From NCBI GenBank assembly GCA_036651815.1, contig JAVVXB010000012.1, positions 10,748 to 74,747 of the forward strand: a stretch of DNA of 64,000 nucleotides, given 5' to 3'. The DNA comes from JAVVXB01 sp036651815 (GTDB taxonomy: Bacteria > Bacillota > Clostridia > Christensenellales > CAG-138). Made by a program: the position numbers and the translations under genes. Numbering within the stretch: position 1 is the first letter of the stretch; the number at the start of each line of letters is the position of its first letter. Positions 59,399 to 64,000 of the stretch are shown one piece after another. The notes beneath the pieces are model-generated. The model was not told where the DNA came from, did no database searches, and saw nothing but the letters and a program-made list of their open reading frames with translations.

Positions 59399-61264
59399 AT
59401 GGATATGGTAACTGTAAAGATCAACGGGATCGAGCTTCAGGTTCCCGCCAATGATACGATTTTGGAAGCGGCACATAAGGCGGGCGTACGAATTCCAACC
59501 CTGTGTTATCTGAAGGATATCAACGCGATTGCTGCGTGTCGCATTTGCCTCGTGAAGGCAACGGGTGTACGTGGTAACGCGGCTGCCTGCGTGCAGCAGG
59601 TTGCCGATGGCATGGTGATTGAGACCAACACGCCCGAACTGAGAAAAGCCAGAAAGACCACGCTGGAATTAATACTGAGCAACCACCGTATGGACTGCTT
59701 GTCCTGCGTGCGCAACGGAGATTGCGAATTACAGGCGTTGGCACGTGAATTTGGTGTTGAACAGTATAAATATGGAAACGGCGAAAAGCTGGAGCCACAA
59801 ATTGAAGTCGTCGCTGGCGGTAAAGTGCGCTGTCTCGTTTGCGGCGCGGTATTTAATGCTGGTGCGGAGCGCTGTCCGCAATGTGGCGTAGGACCGGAAA
59901 ATTTTGTGCCTGTGGAAGGTGCGGTGGATTCCCCGCGGATTCTTCGGGACAATAGCAAATGCATCCTTTGCCGTCGCTGCGTTGCCGTCTGCAAACATAA
60001 CCAGCACACGGCTGTGATCGGAACCAACGACCGTGGATTTGAAACCCACGTTGGCTGTGCGTTCGATATGCCGCTGGAGAAAACCAGCTGCGTCAACTGT
60101 GGGCAGTGCATCGCGGTTTGCCCAACGGGTGCGCTGACTGAGCGCGATGACACCGATAAAGTCTGGGCCGCGTTGGCCGACCCCAAGAAGCATGTGGTCA
60201 TTGGGCCGGCACCGTCCGTGCGAGCACAGCTTGGCGAATGTTTCGGTATGCCGATTGGCACAAACGTGGAGGGCAAACTGGTTGCCGCCCTGCGTCGCCT
60301 TGGATTTGACAAGGTGTTCGATGTGGACTTCGCCGCCGATATGACAATTATGGAGGAAGGCACGGAACTGCTGGAACGACTGAAAAATGGCGGCAAGCTG
60401 CCTATGATCACTTCTTGCTCTCCCGGCTGGATCAAATTTTGTGAGCACTATTATCCGGACATGATTGAAAACCTGTCCAGCTGCAAGAGCCCTCAGGGCA
60501 TGTTCGGCGCACTGGTGAAGACCTACTACGCTGAGAAGGAAGGCATCGATCCGAAGGATATCTTTGTGGTTTCCGCAATGCCTTGCACGGCCAAGAAATT
60601 CGAGATCTCCCGCGATAACATGAGCGCGGCGGGCGAGGGGTTGCCCGATATCGACGTATCCCTAACGACCCGTGAGCTGGCCAGTATGATCAAGAAGGCG
60701 GGCATTATGTTCACATCGCTCAAGGATGAAGAATTCGATCCCGCTATGGGCGTAGCCTCTGGCGCGGCGCATATCTTTGGCGCAACTGGCGGTGTGATGG
60801 AGGCAGCTCTGCGTACGGTCGCGGAAATCGTGACCGGCAAACCCCTTGCAGATGTGAATTTCACTGCCGTACGCGGCGTGGAAGACATTAAGGAAGCGGA
60901 GTATGATCTCAATGGTACCAAGGTGCGCGTGGCGGTGACAAGTGGCCTGGAAAATGCCAGCAAACTACTGGACATGGTAAAATCCGGTGAGCGTGATTAT
61001 ACTTTTATTGAAGTGATGGCCTGTCCCGGCGGTTGCGTCAATGGCGGCGGCCAGCCACACCAGCCCGGCGAGGTACGTAATTTCTTGGATCTGCGCGCAG
61101 AGCGTGCCAAGGCGCTGTACAGCGAGGACAACGGCATGAAACTGCGCAAGAGCCATGATAACCCTGTGGTCAAGGAAGTCTATGATCACTATCTGGAGAA
61201 GCCTGGATCTCATAAAGCTCACCATATTTTGCATACCTCCTACGTGAAGCGTAAGGTATACTAA
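59399..61264 (+). CDS. hydA: NADH-linked [FeFe] hydrogenase catalytic subunit
   Basis: This 621-residue enzyme makes or oxidises H2. From the N terminus it has a [2Fe-2S] domain (CYLKDINAIAACRICLVKA), a His-Cys3 cluster domain (HRMDCLSCVRNGDCELQ), a short rubredoxin-like insert (Cys145, 148, 159, 162), two [4Fe-4S] motifs (CILCRRCVAVC; CVNCGQCIAVCPTGAL) and the H domain: TSCSPGWIKFCE (Cys340), AMPCTAKKFE (Cys396) and EVMACPGGCVNGGGQP (Cys542, Cys546). The first motif has Ser where most relatives have the second of two adjacent Cys. ATG 59399 has AGGAGG upstream; the upstream frame overlaps hydB. Confidence 0.95.
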   Translation: MDMVTVKINGIELQVPANDTILEAAHKAGVRIPTLCYLKDINAIAACRICLVKATGVRGNAAACVQQVADGMVIETNTPELRKARKTTLELILSNHRMDCLSCVRNGDCELQALAREFGVEQYKYGNGEKLEPQIEVVAGGKVRCLVCGAVFNAGAERCPQCGVGPENFVPVEGAVDSPRILRDNSKCILCRRCVAVCKHNQHTAVIGTNDRGFETHVGCAFDMPLEKTSCVNCGQCIAVCPTGALTERDDTDKVWAALADPKKHVVIGPAPSVRAQLGECFGMPIGTNVEGKLVAALRRLGFDKVFDVDFAADMTIMEEGTELLERLKNGGKLPMITSCSPGWIKFCEHYYPDMIENLSSCKSPQGMFGALVKTYYAEKEGIDPKDIFVVSAMPCTAKKFEISRDNMSAAGEGLPDIDVSLTTRELASMIKKAGIMFTSLKDEEFDPAMGVASGAAHIFGATGGVMEAALRTVAEIVTGKPLADVNFTAVRGVEDIKEAEYDLNGTKVRVAVTSGLENASKLLDMVKSGERDYTFIEVMACPGGCVNGGGQPHQPGEVRNFLDLRAERAKALYSEDNGMKLRKSHDNPVVKEVYDHYLEKPGSHKAHHILHTSYVKRKVY

Positions 61265-61428
61265 ACGGCAGCGATTTGTAAGCCGGAGCAAAAGTGTAAT
61301 TCTACGTCAATAGTAAGAGCAAAAGAAACAGGATAAGACTGTCAGGGAGCTGCAAGCGAGAGCGAACAGCTCCCTGAAACGTTGACATTGAGCTGAAATT
61401 GTCCGTACGAGGTGGGCGAAGAACAAAT

Positions 61429-61457
61429 CGCTTCCATACGTTTAACGCATGGAAGCG
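61429..61457 (-). terminator. Terminator after the dehydrogenase gene (minus strand)
   Basis: CGCTTCCATACG (61429-61440) pairs with CGCATGGAAGCG (61446-61457) with one mismatch. On the minus strand it is followed by ATTTGTTCTT. A second hairpin (61343-61352 with 61367-61376) may end the hydrogenase transcript on the plus strand. Confidence 0.7.
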
Positions 61458-61481
61458 AGAATTGGATCATTTTTCGCGACT

Positions 61482-62567
61482 TTATTTTGTGGTCACATAG
61501 CGGTTGATGGGCTGCACCATGTAGCGGTTATCAGGGAAGTTGTTGGTTGTAACATACCCGGGCTTCGCATCGATAAGCTGTGGAATTCGATTGATGATGG
61601 TGCCGCAGGTTAACTCCACGGTTGCGGGGCGGTTAACGATAACGGTTGTATCCGGTTCACCAAAGAGGGTCCATTCGTTCTTGTCAAATTCTTCTGAGGA
61701 ATAGACCTTACCGATACATTCGGTCTCCAGCGTGATGCCCTCCTGTGTCTCCGTGGTGACAATAGCGGACATGCCCGTGGCATCGCCGCTCTTAATGGTC
61801 ATACCAAGCGTCTTGGAGTGTAGATCCGCATGATAGGTATGTGGAATGCACTTCTGCACCTGTGAGATGATGGTAAGCCCTAACTGATCGCAGAGCCAGC
61901 CATTTTGATTCCACATGTAGGAGGGGATATAGGCTCCCTTTTCAACCAGAGCCTTGATTTCGGTGGAGGTTAGAGCATTGTAGTTGCCAATCTTTTCATT
62001 AAACTCCTTGAGCGACATGCCCGCGCCATGACCTTCCGCAAGCGCAACGCCATAATCCTCCACATTATAGCTGGAAGAACCCTTGATCTTTTTAATACTG
62101 GCCATGGAGCCGGCGAGGTTGGTCACCATCGTGCCCCAGAACAGATCGGGATAGCCACTGCCGCAGAGCGTGCAGCCACCCGCTTTGGCAAGACGATCGA
62201 GTTTTGCTGTGAGATCCGGTGAAGAATTCCAGGGGTACAGCGCTTCTTCACAGGTGGCGATGGCATTGACACCGTTGTTGGCGCAGGCTGTATAGGCAGA
62301 TTCCAGTTCTGCAACGGTGCTGCGCGTTGCGATGATGCACACATCAGGCTTTGTTGCCTTCAACACTGCATCGACATCAGTCGCCGGACTGATAGAAACG
62401 CCAACCTTGCTGTTGCAACGAATGACTTCGGAAACGTCCTTGCCGACTAAGGCAGCGTTCATATCGAAAGCTGCCACCAGCTCGCCACCCTTTTCCAGGG
62501 CATAGCGCATCAAATAAGCACTCATCTTTCCGCAACCATACTGTGCAATCCTAACCTTGCGATCCAT
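61482..62567 (-). CDS. Dihydrodipicolinate-reductase-fold dehydrogenase (2,4-diaminopentanoate-dehydrogenase-like)
   Basis: This 361-residue NAD(P)-dependent oxidoreductase begins with RIAQYGCGKMSAYLMRYALE, a Rossmann motif with Cys in place of a Gly, and continues with VAAFDMNAALVGKDVSE and CIIATRSTVAELESAY. This matches DapB-like oxidoreductases related to 2,4-diaminopentanoate dehydrogenase of ornithine fermentation. The substrate remains open: no ornithine-pathway genes flank it. ATG 62567 has GGAGG about 8 bp upstream. It lies just downstream of a MerR-type regulator, behind a promoter with a 19-bp spacer. Confidence 0.72.
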   Translation of the reverse strand: MDRKVRIAQYGCGKMSAYLMRYALEKGGELVAAFDMNAALVGKDVSEVIRCNSKVGVSISPATDVDAVLKATKPDVCIIATRSTVAELESAYTACANNGVNAIATCEEALYPWNSSPDLTAKLDRLAKAGGCTLCGSGYPDLFWGTMVTNLAGSMASIKKIKGSSSYNVEDYGVALAEGHGAGMSLKEFNEKIGNYNALTSTEIKALVEKGAYIPSYMWNQNGWLCDQLGLTIISQVQKCIPHTYHADLHSKTLGMTIKSGDATGMSAIVTTETQEGITLETECIGKVYSSEEFDKNEWTLFGEPDTTVIVNRPATVELTCGTIINRIPQLIDAKPGYVTTNNFPDNRYMVQPINRYVTTK

Positions 62568-62617
62568 ATACACGACCTCCATTACTCTTGATTGTGTGGA
62601 TAAACTCCACCATCTTC

Positions 62618-62648
62618 AGTATGATGTTTATACCAAGGATAAAGTCAA
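62618..62648 (-). promoter_or_regulatory. MerR-type promoter with 19-bp spacer and internal dyad
   Basis: On the minus strand TTGACT (62643-62648) and CATACT (62618-62623) are separated by 19 bp, and the spacer holds a near-palindrome TTTATCC..GGTATAAA. MerR-family activators bind such dyads and untwist the overlong spacer. The regulator gene is directly upstream. Confidence 0.7.
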
Positions 62649-62656
62649 GCATAGCT

Positions 62657-63496
62657 TTAAGAGATCATTGCAACGGGAATTTGAATCTTGTAAAACATCT
62701 TTCGCTTATTGAATTCAAAGGCAGGAAAGTCCATGATGACTTCGCAAAGATAATCACCGATGATGCGATAGCTGCGTTGACGAATCTCAGTTAATAGTCT
62801 ATTGGCATTTTCAGATTCTGCGTAGAAATCATCCGAACAAATGCAAAGATACATTCCTGAGGCTATCGTTTCAACATCCGGCGACACATCGTTATCATCG
62901 ACAAACATGAATACTTCGTTGGAAAATAACGCATTGTTTTCCAAATTGCTTTTCCGAATGATTGTACCAATATTGGAAAAATAGGAAAGAGGAATATCGT
63001 TATGCACTAGGTGTTGTTTAAGTTTACGTAGCATATACTCATATCCGGCATCGTCCTGATCAAAAAAGTTCTCATCGCAGGTATAACGATAGATCTGTCG
63101 TTTGCCGATAAACTCAAAGAAAGGGTTTCCATTCTTGGGTAAAACCTCATACTTTTGATAGTTTTCTAGATTTCGAGTTACCGCTGCCCGAGCTTTACTC
63201 AACCGGCCAATCTCCCGGTCGATGGCTCGCAGCTGGATGTTGAGCAATTTCTGCAGTTTCACCGGGTTATCACTGCTGAACACTTCCTTAATTTGCTTTA
63301 GCGTCATACCGGAGGCTTTTAAATACTGAATCATGTCGAGCCTTGCTGACTGACCGATGTGATAATAGCGGTAACCCGTCATTTCGTCAGTGTAGGCAGG
63401 CGTAAGAAGATGATTGCGGTCATAGAGCCGCAGCGTTTGCTCGGAAATGTGATTCAACCGTGCCATCTGGCCGATGGTTAGCCTCTGCAAGTCCAT
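62657..63496 (-). CDS. MerR-family transcriptional regulator with effector-binding C domain
   Basis: This 279-residue regulator has a MerR DNA-binding domain (LTIGQMARLNHISEQTLRLY, then EMTGYRYYHIGQSARLDMIQ), a long dimerisation helix (residues about 75-118) and a C-terminal GyrI-like domain (FIGKRQIYRY; YLCEVIMDFP) as in BmrR-type multidrug or metabolite sensors. The ATG is preceded by AAAGGAAAAGG. It probably activates the neighbouring dehydrogenase gene from the 19-bp-spacer promoter and may respond to its substrate. Confidence 0.92.
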   Translation of the reverse strand: MDLQRLTIGQMARLNHISEQTLRLYDRNHLLTPAYTDEMTGYRYYHIGQSARLDMIQYLKASGMTLKQIKEVFSSDNPVKLQKLLNIQLRAIDREIGRLSKARAAVTRNLENYQKYEVLPKNGNPFFEFIGKRQIYRYTCDENFFDQDDAGYEYMLRKLKQHLVHNDIPLSYFSNIGTIIRKSNLENNALFSNEVFMFVDDNDVSPDVETIASGMYLCICSDDFYAESENANRLLTEIRQRSYRIIGDYLCEVIMDFPAFEFNKRKMFYKIQIPVAMIS

Positions 63497-64000
63497 AAAA
63501 CCTTTTCCTTTGTATTAACTTTATCAACAATATATCATAACAATCACGCCTTGAAAAGCACTGGATCGCGCATGGCGGACAAATATGTGGTCGTGATCGG
63601 AATAGAGCGGAAGACAGCAGGATTTGTGCGTTGGTTTCCCAAAGTTGGGTTTGCGTGTCGGTTCCCCAAAATAGACAGGGCGCCCCTTTCTGAGGAGCAC
63701 CCTTTTTTAGCGTTAGTGGCACAGGCTATAAAAATATCATGAGATCGTTCCGGCAGATGCCTGCGCCACCTTGCCTTTCAACAATTTGATCTTACCAGAG
63801 AGATGTTAAGAGACCGTTAACCAACCGTGACACTTTCGTCACGGCTTATGAACTTTTGAAGGCACAATTTGGAATAGGCGGATGGTTTACCCAAGAGTGT
63901 GCGTTAGATGCATAATACATCGTATTCTTTTTATTGATAGGTTGTAAAATGAAGTGGGCCGCCCAGTCCGGGCAAAAGAATAACCCATAGGGCAACCAAC
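63497..64000. other. Gene-free end of window with hairpins
   Basis: No supported gene. A GC-rich imperfect hairpin followed by TTTTTT lies at about 63679-63710. A perfect CCGTGAC/GTCACGG hairpin lies at 63825-63844. Two short related segments (TGCGT.GGTT.CCCAAA near 63627 and 63652) may be a small direct repeat. A gene beginning beyond the window may use a promoter in the last 100 bp. Confidence 0.5.

Noticed and set aside
59506..60435. Minus-strand open frame of 309 codons opposite hydA
   Set aside because: Antisense to the conserved ferredoxin and H-domain region; Ser/Pro/Thr-rich with no motif.
63551..63742. Possible small plus-strand gene near the window end
   Set aside because: It spans a terminator-like hairpin, lacks a ribosome binding site and shows no motif.
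1..64000. tRNA and rRNA genes
   Set aside because: I looked for T-arm (GTTC.A..C) and rRNA-like conserved segments on both strands and saw none that fold into a tRNA. A tRNAscan run would settle it.

Overview
The window looks like about 64 kb of chromosome from an anaerobic Firmicute of the class Clostridia, with roughly balanced GC and strong AGGAGG-type ribosome binding sites. This rests on a CO dehydrogenase/acetyl-CoA synthase block, a multi-subunit NADH-linked [FeFe] hydrogenase operon, the rplU-prp-rpmA ribosomal operon with an L27 cleavage leader, class II aldolase, lipoproteins and HtrA. I cannot name a genus. No rRNA, tRNA, prophage or CRISPR array was seen.

Layout. 1-4387: the end of a sugar ABC transporter ATPase, its permease, a zinc alcohol dehydrogenase, a 3-hydroxyacyl-CoA-dehydrogenase-like enzyme and a lactonase, which form a likely sugar-oxidation operon. 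4388-5395: relics of two unrelated insertion sequences (IS256-type and IS3-type). 5396-9134: TspO, a lipoprotein cyclophilin, a threonine-aldolase-like enzyme and, divergently, a metallo-beta-lactamase-fold lipoprotein. 9300-14322: cooS-cooC-acsB, the carbonyl branch of the Wood-Ljungdahl pathway. 14474-17710: a two-helix sensor-like membrane protein, then a reverse-strand pair (TrkA_C membrane protein, DUF4230). 18210-19274: L21 leader, rplU, prp, rpmA. 19442-26762: GH13 glucosidase, secreted nuclease, fructose-bisphosphate aldolase, glycosyltransferase, GAPDH. 26763-28886: a graveyard of decayed genes. 28887-43642: VanZ, a dehydratase activator, a phosphodiester-glycosidase surface protein, HtrA, cell-wall proteins, phosphohexomutase, thioredoxin, a DUF362 ferredoxin protein and a CDF cation transporter. 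44390-49421: a reverse-strand five-gene operon of two related unknown proteins flanking a class III aminotransferase and a split transketolase. 49725-52606: YcxB-like protein, sugar nucleotidyltransferase, GalE. 52929-61264: ten-gene hydrogenase operon. 61482-63496: a dehydrogenase and its probable MerR activator.

How it fits together. Energy metabolism dominates. CODH/ACS would interconvert CO2, CO and acetyl-CoA. HydABC would couple NADH and ferredoxin to H2, and the genes embedded in its operon (a sensory hydrogenase-like protein, two HATPase proteins, two DRTGG proteins, a PHP phosphoesterase) look like a signalling cassette for redox or H2 state. GAPDH, aldolase, glucosidase and hexomutase supply the glycolytic side.

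The best candidates for something undescribed are the aminotransferase/split-transketolase operon with its two flanking paralogues; a degenerate AT-rich intergenic repeat present in at least four copies (near 17.9-18.1, 31.4, 34.4 and 40.2 kb); two genes whose -10 boxes lie so close to the start codon that their mRNAs should be leaderless; and a MerR-type promoter with a 19-bp spacer. All assignments come from reading the sequence; no database search was run.
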